From an uncultured Bacteroides sp. (GTDB lineage Bacteria > Bacteroidota > Bacteroidia > Bacteroidales > Bacteroidaceae), in NCBI GenBank assembly GCA_949296575.1, contig CASFPE010000003.1, positions 1 through 64,000 on the forward strand: a stretch of 64,000 nucleotides of DNA, written 5' to 3'. This document shows positions 7,676-16,349 of this stretch, one piece after another. The notes beneath the pieces are model-generated. The model was not told where the DNA came from, ran no database searches, and saw only the letters and a list, made by a program, of their open reading frames with translations. The first letter of the stretch is position 1; each line of letters begins with the position of its first letter. The position numbers and the translations under genes are program-made.

Positions 7676-9370
7676 TCAGTCGGCATCCAGTTTGCGGTAG
7701 CGCACGCGCTTGGGCTCCGTCTGCCCGAGCCGCTTCAGCTTGTTCTCCTCGTATTCCGTGTAGCTGCCCTCGAAGAAGAACACCTTCGAGTCGCCCTCGA
7801 AGGCGAGGATGTGCGTGCAGATGCGGTCGAGGAACCAGCGGTCGTGGCTGATGACCACGGCGCACCCGGCAAAGTCGTCCAAGCCTTCCTCCAAGGCGCG
7901 GAGGGTGTTCACGTCGATGTCGTTGGTCGGCTCGTCGAGCAGCAGCACGTTGCCTTCCTCCTTCAAGGCCATGGCGAGGTGGAGGCGGTTGCGTTCGCCG
8001 CCCGACAGCATGCCGCACAGCTTCTCTTGGTCGGCTCCAGAGAAGTTGAACCGCGACAGGTAGGCGCGGGCGTTGATGTCGCGGCCTCCCATGCGGAGCG
8101 TTTCGTTGCCGCCCGACACCACTTGATAGACCGTCTTCTGCGGGTCGATGTCCTTGTGCTGCTGGTCCACGTAGGCGAGCTTCACCGTCTCGCCCACCTC
8201 GAAGGTGCCTGCGTCGGCCTTCTCCAATCCCATGATGAGGCGGAACAGGGTGGTCTTGCCTGCCCCGTTGGGGCCGATGACGCCGACGATGCCGTTGGGC
8301 GGCAGCATGAAGTTGAGGTCGTCGAACAGGAGCTTGTCGCCGTATGTCTTCTTCACGTGCTGGGCTTCGATGACCTTGTTGCCGAGCCTCGGCCCGTTGG
8401 GGATGAAGATTTCCAGCCGCGCTTCCTTCTCCTTCACGTCCTCGTTCAGCAGCTTGTCGTAAGAGTTGAGGCGCGCCTTGCCTTTCGCCTGCCGTGCCTT
8501 GGGCGCCATGCGCACCCATTCCAGTTCGCGCTCCAAGGTCTTGCGCCGTTTGCTGGCCACCTTTTCCTCCATCTCCATGCGGCGTGTCTTCTGTTCGAGC
8601 CACGAGGAGTAGTTGCCCTTCCAAGGGATGCCTTCGCCACGGTCCAGTTCCAGTATCCATCCGGCCACGTGGTCGAGGAAGTAGCGGTCGTGGGTGATGC
8701 AGATGACGGTGCCTTCGTATTGCTGGAGGTGCTGTTCCAGCCAGTCGATGGACTCGGCGTCGAGATGGTTGGTCGGCTCGTCGAGCAGCAGGATGTCCGG
8801 CTTTTGCAGGAGCAGGCGGCACAAGGCCACGCGGCGGCGTTCGCCTCCCGAAAGCTGGTTGACGGGCTGGCCTTCTGGCGGGCAGCGCAGGGCGTCCATG
8901 GCGCGTTCCAGGCGGCTGTCGAGGTTCCATGCGTCGGTGGCATCGATGATGTCCTGCAATTCCGCCTGCCGGGCGAACAGCTGGTCCATCTTTTCCGGGT
9001 CTTCGTAATATTCGGGCAGGCCGAACTTCTGGTTGATGTCCTCGTATTCGGCAAGGGCGTCCACCACGGGCTGCACGCCTTCCATCACCACTTCCTTCAC
9101 CGTCTTTTCCGGGTCGAGGAAAGGTTCTTGGGCAAGGTAACCCACGGAATAGCCCGGCGCGAAGACCACTTCGCCTTGGTATGACTTGTCCAGCCCGGCG
9201 ATAATCTTCAGCAGGGTGGACTTGCCGGAGCCGTTGAGGCCGATGATGCCTATCTTGGCTCCATAGAAGAAGGACAGGTAGATGTCCTTCAGCACTTGTT
9301 TGTTGTTCTGGAATGACTTGCTCACTCCGACCATCGAGAAGATGACTTTCTTGTCGTCTGTTGTTGCCAT
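7676..9370 (-). CDS. ettA: Energy-dependent translational throttle protein EttA (ABC-F ATPase)
   Basis: A 564-residue cytoplasmic ABC-F ATPase with two nucleotide-binding domains and no membrane segment. Domain 1 has Walker A GLNGSGKST and signature LSGGERRRVAL; domain 2 has GPNGAGKTT and LSGGERNRLHL; each has a DEPTNH/DEPTND Walker B. The length (EttA is about 555 residues), the arm insertion in domain 1 and the interdomain linker with KARQAKGKARLNSYDKLL are characteristic of EttA, which binds the ribosomal E site and gates translation by ADP/ATP ratio. It is a single gene with its own terminator. Confidence 0.93.
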   Translation of the reverse strand: MATTDDKKVIFSMVGVSKSFQNNKQVLKDIYLSFFYGAKIGIIGLNGSGKSTLLKIIAGLDKSYQGEVVFAPGYSVGYLAQEPFLDPEKTVKEVVMEGVQPVVDALAEYEDINQKFGLPEYYEDPEKMDQLFARQAELQDIIDATDAWNLDSRLERAMDALRCPPEGQPVNQLSGGERRRVALCRLLLQKPDILLLDEPTNHLDAESIDWLEQHLQQYEGTVICITHDRYFLDHVAGWILELDRGEGIPWKGNYSSWLEQKTRRMEMEEKVASKRRKTLERELEWVRMAPKARQAKGKARLNSYDKLLNEDVKEKEARLEIFIPNGPRLGNKVIEAQHVKKTYGDKLLFDDLNFMLPPNGIVGVIGPNGAGKTTLFRLIMGLEKADAGTFEVGETVKLAYVDQQHKDIDPQKTVYQVVSGGNETLRMGGRDINARAYLSRFNFSGADQEKLCGMLSGGERNRLHLAMALKEEGNVLLLDEPTNDIDVNTLRALEEGLDDFAGCAVVISHDRWFLDRICTHILAFEGDSKVFFFEGSYTEYEENKLKRLGQTEPKRVRYRKLDAD

Positions 9371-9406
9371 AAGTGATACGGTATAGTTATTGGGTATTCT
9401 GTTCGT

Positions 9407-10660
9407 TCATTGCTGGAATTTCACGACGGCCCTTCCGATGAGGCGGTCGTAACGCCCGCCGAAGGGGCGGTGGTACACGAGTATCATGTATTCGTTCTCC
9501 GTCTCATACGAGTTGCCCTCCACGGGCAGGGTGGAGCCTTGCGCGCTGCCGTCGGGGACGTAGAGGTACATGTAGTTGTAGGCTCCCTGCTTGAGCAGTT
9601 GCACGGCTTCGTACATCTGCGTCTGCGGGTTGTAGGTCATGCGGCTGGACGCATCGAACCGCCCGTCGGTGAATGCCCCTTGCAGGTAGAGGCCGCCATC
9701 ATGGAGGGGTGCATCGTCCCATGCCAAGGCGAAGTGTATGAAGATGTAGTCGGCCTCGGTGTCGTTGTCCTCCGCCTCGTTGTAGCGGATGAAGTAACGC
9801 CCGTTCTGGTCCACGTCGTAGCTGTAGTTGCGGCGGTTCTTGTCGGTGAACAGCACGGCATGGTAGTAAGGGTCGAAGAAGCGCACGTAGTCCACTCCCT
9901 GCGTGGCATAATGCACGTTGGTCAGCTCAAAGCGGCGGTATTCGTTGCCTGCGTCGAAGATGAGTCGGCGGTTATGCACGTATTGCAGCCTTCCCGGTTG
10001 CTGGTAGGTAGGCGCGATGCCGTCCACCATGTTGTCCCGCCGTTGGTTCTGGAACACTTGCACCTTCACTTCCGATGCCGGGTTGCGGATGTCGTAGCTC
10101 CCGTAGTTGACGCTGAAGCTCACTTGCTGGTGGGTGCTGTTGGTGTCGATGTCGGTGTTGCTGCTCACGGATGCGGCGATGGCCACCTGTTGTTCCACCA
10201 CGGAGAAGCAGGCGTTCAATACGTGTTCGCCTCCGTTGTCGTCATCGTAAACGCTCACGATGTAGTTGCCCGATGCCGTGATGCTCACGTCTTCGTTGGG
10301 GATTTCCAGCGCATAGTGGGTGTAGAGCATGGTGGTGTTGAACGAGTTGGCGTAGTAGTCGATGGTGTTGCCGTTGAATCCGTCCAGGTAGTCCAGTTCC
10401 GACAGTTCCGACGGTTGCCAGTCAGCGTTGCAATGCGTGATTTTGTAGGTGTAGCGGTGGTACTGGTGGCTCAGTTCGTCGAATGATATTTCGATGTAGT
10501 CGTCCGTTCCCAACTCGATGATGGGAGGCAGTTCCCAATCGCCGTTGGCCATGACCCGTATGGTCTTGATGCTTTTGTTGAAAGCTTCGTTGCGTTGGGC
10601 ATCGGCAGGCGCGGCGGCGCAGGCCAGCAGCAGGGGCAGGATGATGAGGAATCGTTTCAT
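9407..10660 (-). CDS. Type IX secretion system plug-type protein (DUF5103)
   Basis: A 417-residue secreted protein with a signal peptide (MKRFLIILPLLLACAAAPADAQ). After it comes a beta-rich region with IKTIRVMANGDWELPPII, then FDELSHQYHRYTYKITHCNADWQPSELSE, typical of DUF5103; members of this family were described as the plug protein of the SprA translocon in the type IX secretion system. The start at 10660 is chosen because the signal peptide begins there; an in-frame ATG at 10684 would add eight residues. It follows the Crp-type regulator gene closely. A likely T9SS cargo, the M6 protease, is encoded at 26.9 kb. Confidence 0.8.
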   Translation of the reverse strand: MKRFLIILPLLLACAAAPADAQRNEAFNKSIKTIRVMANGDWELPPIIELGTDDYIEISFDELSHQYHRYTYKITHCNADWQPSELSELDYLDGFNGNTIDYYANSFNTTMLYTHYALEIPNEDVSITASGNYIVSVYDDDNGGEHVLNACFSVVEQQVAIAASVSSNTDIDTNSTHQQVSFSVNYGSYDIRNPASEVKVQVFQNQRRDNMVDGIAPTYQQPGRLQYVHNRRLIFDAGNEYRRFELTNVHYATQGVDYVRFFDPYYHAVLFTDKNRRNYSYDVDQNGRYFIRYNEAEDNDTEADYIFIHFALAWDDAPLHDGGLYLQGAFTDGRFDASSRMTYNPQTQMYEAVQLLKQGAYNYMYLYVPDGSAQGSTLPVEGNSYETENEYMILVYHRPFGGRYDRLIGRAVVKFQQ

Positions 10661-10686
10661 GGTCATGGGTTTGAAAAAAGGCATCT

Positions 10687-11268
10687 TTACAATTGCCCTG
10701 CCCGCACGCGGCTCAGGGTTTCGGGAGTCATTTGCAGGAAGGAGGCGATGTGTTGCAGCGGCGAGCGTTTGGCCGGTTCGGGAAACAGTTTTAGGAATTT
10801 CTGGTAGCGGTCGTGCGCAGACTCGAAGCGGAACATGTCGGCTTTTATCTGCGATTCGATGAGGGAATGCTCCAGCATCCTTTGGTAGAGGAGGGCTATT
10901 TCAGGCAATTGCCCTGCTAATTGGAAGAAGGCATCGTGCGGGATGCCCCACACGCGCGATGGTTCGATGGCTTCGGCCATCAGGCGCGTGGGTTCTTGTT
11001 TCAGGAAACTTTCGATGCAGATGAACAGCCTGTCTTCGGAGGAGAAGTGTTCCGTCAGGTCTTTCCCGTTCTTGTAGTAGAACTGGCGTATCAGCCCCTT
11101 TTCCACGAATCCCATGCTTTTGCTCGTCTGCCCTTCTTGCAGGAACAGTTCTCCCCGGCTCATGTCCCTTGCGTAGAGTATCCCGGCAAAGCGGGCAAGC
11201 GTTTCGGGCGCGGGCTTCAAGGCGTATGCTTGGGTGATTCTCTGTGCGATAGTCAGGTTTGTTTCCAT
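10687..11268 (-). CDS. Crp/Fnr-family transcriptional regulator
   Basis: A 193-residue cytoplasmic regulator. Residues about 20-120 form a cyclic-nucleotide-binding-type barrel (GELFLQEGQTSKSMGFVEKGLIRQFY), followed by a dimer helix and a short C-terminal helix-turn-helix (QHIASFLQMTPETLSRVRAG). The effector-binding arginine/glutamate pair of true cAMP receptors is not evident, as is usual for Bacteroidetes members. Its stop lies just before the T9SS plug-type gene, so the two may be cotranscribed. Targets cannot be inferred. Confidence 0.88.
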   Translation of the reverse strand: METNLTIAQRITQAYALKPAPETLARFAGILYARDMSRGELFLQEGQTSKSMGFVEKGLIRQFYYKNGKDLTEHFSSEDRLFICIESFLKQEPTRLMAEAIEPSRVWGIPHDAFFQLAGQLPEIALLYQRMLEHSLIESQIKADMFRFESAHDRYQKFLKLFPEPAKRSPLQHIASFLQMTPETLSRVRAGQL

Positions 11269-11341
11269 AAGTCCAAGGGGGATATATTAAAAAAAGGAAC
11301 ATACGCTTTCTTCGGTGCGTGCATTCCTTCCTGTATCTTTT

Positions 11342-11416
11342 TGGTAGTGGATACGGGAATCGAACCCGTATTACATGCGTGAGAGGCATGCGTCCTAACC
11401 GTTAGACGAATCCACC
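11342..11416 (-). tRNA. tRNA-Glu (CTC)
   Basis: A complete cloverleaf on the minus strand. The acceptor stem is GGTGGAT with ATCCACT, the anticodon loop CTCTCAC gives CTC, the T-arm is CGGGTTCGATTCCCG, and a 3' CCA is encoded (TGG at 11342-11344 on the plus strand). Confidence 0.95.
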
Positions 11417-11467
11417 GATTGTTGTTTTCCCATGTTTGCCACGCTTCGTTTGCGCGGCATCCTTTGC

Positions 11468-11555
11468 GGAAGCGGGGGGATTCGAACCCCCGGTACGGTA
11501 ATCCCGTACGTCAGTTTAGCAAACTGGTGGTTTCAGCCACTCACCCACACTTCCT
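11468..11555 (-). tRNA. tRNA-Ser (GCT)
   Basis: An 88-base class II tRNA on the minus strand. The acceptor stem is GGAAGTG with CGCTTCC, the anticodon loop TTGCTAA gives GCT, and the long variable arm is GTACGGGATTACCGTAC. The T-arm is GGGGGTTCGAATCCCCC with a G discriminator. No CCA is encoded. Confidence 0.95.
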
Positions 11556-11685
11556 TTCCTTGCGTTTCCTCTCAAACGCGGGTGCAAATATAGGCACTTG
11601 TTTTGACGTGGCCAAGACTTTGCTGCCTTTTTTCTCAAATATTCTCTGCCGGCGGGGATATTTGCCGCTTCTTCCGGGGCTGTTC

Positions 11686-13344
11686 TCAGCCTTTGGCTTC
11701 TTGGTAGAGGAAGCGTTTGATGCTCTTTTTGGGCGTTTTCTCGAATTCTTCCGGGTAGATTTTCATTTTTGCGATTTGGGAGTAGGCCGGCAGTTCGGCG
11801 TTGATGGCCACCCTGTTTTCTTCCATCACCCTTTCGATGTCGGCATTCGTCAGCCCGTGCGCAAAGGCGTCGTCGAAGTCGGGATAGACAAGCCCCACCA
11901 GTTTGTCGTTTTGTTGCACCACGATGCTTTCTGCCACGTAGGGCATGTTGTTCAGCTTGTCTTCGATTTCTTCGGGGTAGATGTTCTGCCCGGACGCGCC
12001 CAGTATCATGTTCTTGCTTCTTCCCTTGATGAAAAGGTTGCCTTCTTCGTCGATGATCCCGAGGTCGCCGGTGTGCATCCATCCGTCTTCGTCGAGTACT
12101 TGCCGGGTGGCTTCTTCGTTCTTGTAGTATCCGAGCATCACGTTCGGCCCTTTGCACACGATTTCGCCTACCACGTGCGCGGGGTCGGGCGACAGGATTT
12201 TCACCTCCATTCTTGGGGCGGCTTTCCCGCACGAGCCGGGAGCGAAGCGCGTCCAGTCCTCGTAGGTGATGATGGGGCCGCATTCTGTCATGCCGTATCC
12301 CACGGTGTAGGGGAAGTCGATCATCTTCAGGAACATCTCCACTTCGTGGTTGAACGCCGCGCCCCCCACGATGACCACCTTGAAGTTTCCCCCGAAGCCG
12401 TTGATGATTTGTTCGCGCACGGTGGCTTTTATCTTGTCGTTCACGATGGGTACTTTCATGAGTATCTTCATGGTGGGGGTCTCTAACTTCGGCAGCACGC
12501 TTTTCTTGATGATTTTCTCGATGATGAGCGGCACGGAGATGATGATGCGGGGTTTCACGTCGGCAAATGCTTGGAAGATGATTTTGGGGCTGGGCATGCG
12601 CGTCAGGAAATAAATGTGGCATCCGGCGGTGAATTCGTAGATGAATTCGAAGGCCAGCCCGTACATGTGCGCCATGGGCAGCATGGACACAATCTTGTCT
12701 TCCGGCTTCAGGTCCAGCACTTCGTAGGCAAACCGCGTGTTGGACCACAGGCTCCGGTAGGGCAGCATCACGCCTTTCGAGTAGCTGGTGGTGCCGGAGG
12801 TGTAGTTGATGACGGCCAGTTCGTCGGGCTGGTCCTGGTGGTATTTCACGTGTTCCGTGCGGAAGTTCTTGGGGAATTTCTGGCCGAACATCTCGTTCAG
12901 GTGTTCTCTTGCGTGCGTCAGCTTGCGCGAGCGCGACACGAGCAGCGAGAAGTCGTTCATCAGCACGATGCCGTGCAGGAGGGGCATGGCGGCTTCGTTC
13001 AGGTTTTCCCACACCATGTCGCCCACGAAGAGCAGCTTTGCCTCTGAATGGTTCACGATGTGGTGTACGTTGTCGGCTTTGAACTCGTGGAGGATCGGCA
13101 CGGCTACCGCGCCGTACGTCAACGTGGCCAGGAAGGTGACGCCCCAGTGCGAACTGTTGCGCCCGCAGATGGCAATCTTGTCGCCTTTCTTTATCCCGCT
13201 TTCTTCAAACAGGATATGCACTTTCTCAATCTTCCGCGCAACGTCCTTGTATTGCAGCGTGGCGCCTTTGTAGTCGGTCAGCGCGTCGAGGTCCCAATTC
13301 CTCTTGATGCTTTCTTCTATATAGGAGATGAAGCTGTTTTCCAT
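11686..13344 (-). CDS. AMP-binding long-chain fatty acid-CoA ligase
   Basis: A 552-residue ANL-superfamily adenylating enzyme, most like long-chain acyl-CoA synthetases, which activate fatty acids by ATP to acyl-AMP and then acyl-CoA. Visible motifs: P-loop YTSGTTSYSKGVMLPY (canonical is SGTTGxPKG; here SYSKG), GYGMTECGP, and GWMHTGDLGIIDEEGNLFIKGRSKNMIL in the hinge region. The start MENSFISYIEES at 13344 is preferred over an upstream ATG at 13407, because a -7 promoter box lies between them. No other lipid genes are nearby. Confidence 0.9.
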   Translation of the reverse strand: MENSFISYIEESIKRNWDLDALTDYKGATLQYKDVARKIEKVHILFEESGIKKGDKIAICGRNSSHWGVTFLATLTYGAVAVPILHEFKADNVHHIVNHSEAKLLFVGDMVWENLNEAAMPLLHGIVLMNDFSLLVSRSRKLTHAREHLNEMFGQKFPKNFRTEHVKYHQDQPDELAVINYTSGTTSYSKGVMLPYRSLWSNTRFAYEVLDLKPEDKIVSMLPMAHMYGLAFEFIYEFTAGCHIYFLTRMPSPKIIFQAFADVKPRIIISVPLIIEKIIKKSVLPKLETPTMKILMKVPIVNDKIKATVREQIINGFGGNFKVVIVGGAAFNHEVEMFLKMIDFPYTVGYGMTECGPIITYEDWTRFAPGSCGKAAPRMEVKILSPDPAHVVGEIVCKGPNVMLGYYKNEEATRQVLDEDGWMHTGDLGIIDEEGNLFIKGRSKNMILGASGQNIYPEEIEDKLNNMPYVAESIVVQQNDKLVGLVYPDFDDAFAHGLTNADIERVMEENRVAINAELPAYSQIAKMKIYPEEFEKTPKKSIKRFLYQEAKG

Positions 13345-13373
13345 GGTATCTGCATGTTTGGTATAGATGTGCG

Positions 13374-13381
13374 CAAAGTTA
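13374..13381 (-). promoter_or_regulatory. -7 box for the acyl-CoA ligase gene
   Basis: TAACTTTG on the minus strand, 29 bp before the ATG at 13344. It fixes the gene start downstream of it. Confidence 0.55.
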
Positions 13382-13407
13382 TGCTTTTTTGTGCATTGCG
13401 CAAACAA

Positions 13408-13846
13408 AAAGGGAAGAAAAACGCCGAAATCTCAGATTTTGGTTCTTGGGCTTCCGGCAGGGGCGCAAAATCTTGCCGTTTGATGCAGGGAACAGTTCCC
13501 GGAACTTTTCAAAAAAGTTCAGCAACAATTGCATGGAAGCTCATAGAACATTTCGCGAAACCTTCCATGGTTTCATGCAACACATTGGAAGGTTTTTCAA
13601 AAACCTTTGGGGCTGTTTTCCGGCGCATGCGGATGGGGCTTTCACCGTTCCCGATAACGTTTTGATTTTTACCTGAAAAGCGGGCGCATTTTCCTTGAAA
13701 GATTTTGGATTTTATTGGGAAAGATTCCGGCAGATTCATCATCTGCCGGAACACCCCATTGGGGATTTCCTGCAAAGCGGCATAACGTTGCGGTCGATAT
13801 TTTTGCTTTCCGAGGTGCTTTTGCCGGTTTTTATTGCTATTTTTGC
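13408..13846. other. Non-coding spacer with overlapping inverted repeats
   Basis: No gene is visible here. Between 13488 and 13605 there are five perfect inverted repeats: 13488-13500 (GGGAAC/GTTCCC), 13502-13520 (8-bp stem), 13532-13539 with 13562-13569, 13558-13567 with 13586-13595, and 13591-13605 (7-bp stem, 1-base loop). The third and fourth share bases 13562-13567, so they cannot form together. The rest (13606-13846) shows nothing recognisable. Confidence 0.7.
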
Positions 13847-13888
13847 AAAAAAGAACGTTCAAAGGTAGCCATTGGCCACCTTTGAACG
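13847..13888 (-). terminator. Rho-independent terminator downstream of the RhuM remnant
   Basis: An 11-bp perfect stem (13856-13866 with 13878-13888), one mismatch, three more pairs and a 3-base loop. On the minus strand it is followed by TTCTTTTTT (13855-13847). Confidence 0.8.
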
Positions 13889-13919
13889 GAACAAAACAGG
13901 AAAAGCATGGATCGGAGGT

Positions 13920-14321
13920 TCTCATGCGCTTTTTGTCGATGATATATCCTCTGATGGCAAACTGCCGAAGCACGAACGTACACCATTGCCGGAACTGGGT
14001 GGCGCGGACGGAATTGACGCGGTAGCCTACGGAAATGATGGCATCGAGGTTGTAAAACGTGGTATTGTATGTTTTCCCATCCTCGGCAGTATGTGCAAAT
14101 TTTGCACATACTGAATCTTGTTGTAATTCAGAACTGTCGAAGATATTTTTCAGGTGCTTGGTGATGACCGTCCTGTCAACGCCAAACAATTCGGCCATTG
14201 CCTTTTGGGTTGCCCAAATGGTTTCACCCTTATACAATACTTGTATGCCGTTTTCTTGGCCTTCGGCGATAAAGGTAAGGAACTCTGCTGTGCTGTTCCG
14301 TATTTCAAATTTCTTAGCCAC
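13920..14321 (-). pseudogene. RhuM-family protein, N-terminal remnant
   Basis: The encoded segment EIRNSTAEFL, then TQKAMAELFGVDRTVITKHL, CAKFAHTAEDGKTYN, and YRVNSVRATQFRQW through FAIRGYIIDKKR, is the N-terminal half of RhuM-family proteins (first named from Salmonella SPI-3; common on bacterial islands, function unclear). Homology stops abruptly after DKKRMR near 13920. The open frame continues to 13509 but reads through a terminator hairpin and repeat DNA with no resemblance to the family. Intact relatives are around 300 residues or more, so about half is lost. A GTG at 14321 is the likeliest original start; a TAAATTTG -7 box lies just upstream on the minus strand. Confidence 0.75.
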
Positions 14322-14567
14322 GATGCGATGGATGATCAATGATGACGAATGCAAATTTAGATAAAATTTGCGGGATTCTGCATCAGTAGGATAAAGAAAA
14401 CGCCCGTCCTTTGACAAAAGATTGTCTTGAACCCTAAAATCTGAAATCTAAAAACCAGAAATCTGCAATTTCCTTGTCCACTGGTCCCCTTGTCAACTTA
14501 AAAAAGATTTTTCGGTTCATGTTGGCTTTGTTTGTAAATAAATACAAAAAATGAAAGGGGCGTAAGA

Positions 14568-14599
14568 TTTGCTTTTCATAAAATGGATATTTACATTTG
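14568..14599 (+). promoter_or_regulatory. Promoter of the first TPR-HTH gene copy
   Basis: TTTG at 14568-14571, 20 bp, then TACATTTG at 14592-14599: a full Bacteroidetes promoter, 20 bp before the ATG at 14620. Confidence 0.7.
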
Positions 14600-14619
14600 C
14601 AGGCAATTTGCCGTGAATT

Positions 14620-15981
14620 ATGTATAAATATTTGCTTAATATGCTGTTGGGCTTTTTGTTGCTCCTCTTTTTCCTGCCTTCTTGCAGCAACCGGCAGCAG
14701 GAAGTGGAGGAACTTTTTGCGCGTGCCGCGCAGTGGGAGGAGGCAGGCCATCCCGATTCTGCATTGGTGGACTACCGCCGCGTGCTGCTATTGTTGGAGG
14801 AGAGGGACGATGCGGAGTCCGAAGCCCGTGCGCACGCCAAGGCAGGCGAATTGTTGTTCAAGCATTCCCTCTACGATTTCTCTTTGGAGGAATACCGGCA
14901 GGCATGCGTCCCTGCCGCCCGTTTGGCAGACAAGGCATTGCTGTCGGCTTCCTTGCGCGGCATGGCGAAGAACTATTGGATGAAGGATTCCATGCGACGG
15001 GCAGACGAATGCTTCCGCCGGGCGTTGCAGTGCGTGGCGCAGGTTGCGGATTCGCAAGAGGTGGCATTGATATATAATAATGTGGCAGGGTTCCTGTTCG
15101 AGCAAGGGAAGTATGACAGTGTTTTGTATTATAACCGCCATGCCCTTCTTTGCGATGCCAACGACACCATGCTCCACCGCAGCTATTTGCAGCGGGGGGA
15201 TGTTTTCAAGATGAAAGGGCAATACGATTCTGCGGCTTATTATTACCATCAGTGCGTGGATTTTCCGGAAATCTATATAAGGGGTGGGGCTTTCCTTTCA
15301 TTGAAACGCCTGTACGAACAGTTGGGCGATACGCTTCGGGCGGATGCTTATTCCAAGCAATACCATTTGCGCCTGGATACGATTCTGTATCGTGAACGCA
15401 CGGATGAGATGTCATCGGCCTACTTGCGCCATGCCGTGCAGGCTGCTGTTAAAGAATCGGCTTCATCAAAAGCAGGGTGGGCATGGGCGCTTGCGCTTTT
15501 GGGGGCAGGGTGCTTCCTGTATGGGTGGCGGCGCATGCGGAAGCGCAGGGGAACGCGAGCCTTGCGCCAAGCCAAGCGACGGGAGCAGGAACTCGGCAGC
15601 TGCTGGCAGGCGTTCCAAGCAAGCAGGGCGTATCAGAAGATTTGCCAATAGCAGGAAGAAGAAGCAGGCAACTTGCGCAGCAAATAGGCCGTGTCCGTCA
15701 CCTTTTCCCACGAGGAGCAGGAGGCGTTGGCTGCGGAAGTATTCGCTGCCTGTCCCGATTGGGTGGCGCAGCTTCGCCGTGCATGCCCGTCGCTGTCTGA
15801 GCAAGAAATCCTTTACTGCTGCTTGGCGGGGCGGCTGGGTTTGTCGAACTTCTGCATCGAGCGTTGCATGAATCTGTCGCAGGGCGCGGTGCGCCAATGC
15901 AAGCTGCGCGTCAAAAGGAAGTTGGAGGCTTCCAAAGAGGGACAAAAGCTGTGGAAACAAATATTCCATAAAAACGGCTGA
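14620..15981 (+). pseudogene. TPR sensor/HTH regulator, copy 1, interrupted by two amber codons
   Basis: Closely similar to the intact regulator at 18422-19783 and exactly the same length (1362 bp). It encodes a lipobox-like signal (FLPSC, Cys22), TPR-type helices, a membrane segment around residues 280-300, and then TAG at 15649-15651 and TAG at 15685-15687. In the intact copy these are TTG (Leu) and CAG (Gln), so each is a single-base change. The 98 codons after the second TAG stay open and encode the complete HTH domain. Translation to the first TAG gives 343 residues: sensor and membrane anchor without the DNA-binding domain. This is most simply a recent pseudogene; readthrough or a dominant-negative product is possible. 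Confidence 0.85.
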
Positions 15982-16043
15982 TTTTTCCACACGTTTTCGC
16001 CCGTTCGTAACGCTTAAGGCCGAATTTGTAACGGGATAATCGC

Positions 16044-16073
16044 TTGCCGTTGCAGAAATATCCCTTATCTTTG
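16044..16073 (+). promoter_or_regulatory. Promoter of the truncated DUF3244 gene
   Basis: TTG at 16044-16046, 19 bp, TATCTTTG at 16066-16073. It is conserved with copy 2 (19856-19885) although its gene is truncated. Confidence 0.6.
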
Positions 16074-16096
16074 CGTCAGACAAAATTGATAAAATC

Positions 16097-16186
16097 ATGA
16101 AAAAAGTTATTTTATTTGTGTTTGCATTATTCATGTGTCAGGGATTTGCCTTTTCAAGAAGCCGAAGCTTTATAGTAATAATATAA
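16097..16186 (+). pseudogene. DUF3244 secreted protein, truncated copy
   Basis: Encodes 29 residues, beginning MKKVILFVFALFMCQGFAFS, almost the same signal peptide as the intact DUF3244 protein at 19910. After SRS the frame runs into sequence that corresponds to the region downstream of the intact gene, so the mature domain is deleted. At most a free signal peptide would be made. Confidence 0.8.
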
Positions 16187-16201
16187 GGTAATAAACTGAA
16201 C

Positions 16202-16290
16202 CGGCAGGAACTGGGAAAGAACCTTTCCGCCCGTCCTGCCGATGGAAATCGTTGCTTTGCAACTATACGCAATTGCAAAGGTAGCGGTTT
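16202..16290. other. Conserved structured intergenic element, copy 1
   Basis: An outer 8-bp stem (16202-16209 CGGCAGGA with 16234-16241 TCCTGCCG) encloses a GGAAAG/CTTTCC stem. It is followed by a second hairpin with TTGCAA arms and, on the minus strand, TACCTTTG, a -7-like box. The same element is at 20400-20490 before the peptide precursor gene. It may be an untranslated leader structure or a small divergent RNA. Confidence 0.5.
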
Positions 16291-16349
16291 CCAAAGGGAA
16301 AGGCAATTATTAATCATTAAAAATTTAAGAAATAGGTGAATTTACAGCT

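Larger units (their letters stand above)
14680..16300 (+). repeat. Direct duplication, copy 1 (partner 18482-20500)
   Basis: Long direct repeat covering the TPR-HTH gene, the promoter and start of the DUF3244 gene, and the hairpin element. Identity is near complete at the start and end of the regulator gene and low in its middle (around 15050-15230). Relative to copy 2, most of the DUF3244 gene and its terminator are deleted. Confidence 0.9.

Noticed and set aside
7349-9184. 611-codon plus-strand frame through the 23-bp repeats and opposite ettA
   Set aside because: It starts in repeat DNA, crosses a terminator and is antisense to a clear ABC-F gene.
11342-11555. tRNA genes as an attachment site for an integrated island
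   Set aside because: I found no direct repeat of either tRNA 3' end further right in the window, and no integrase gene.
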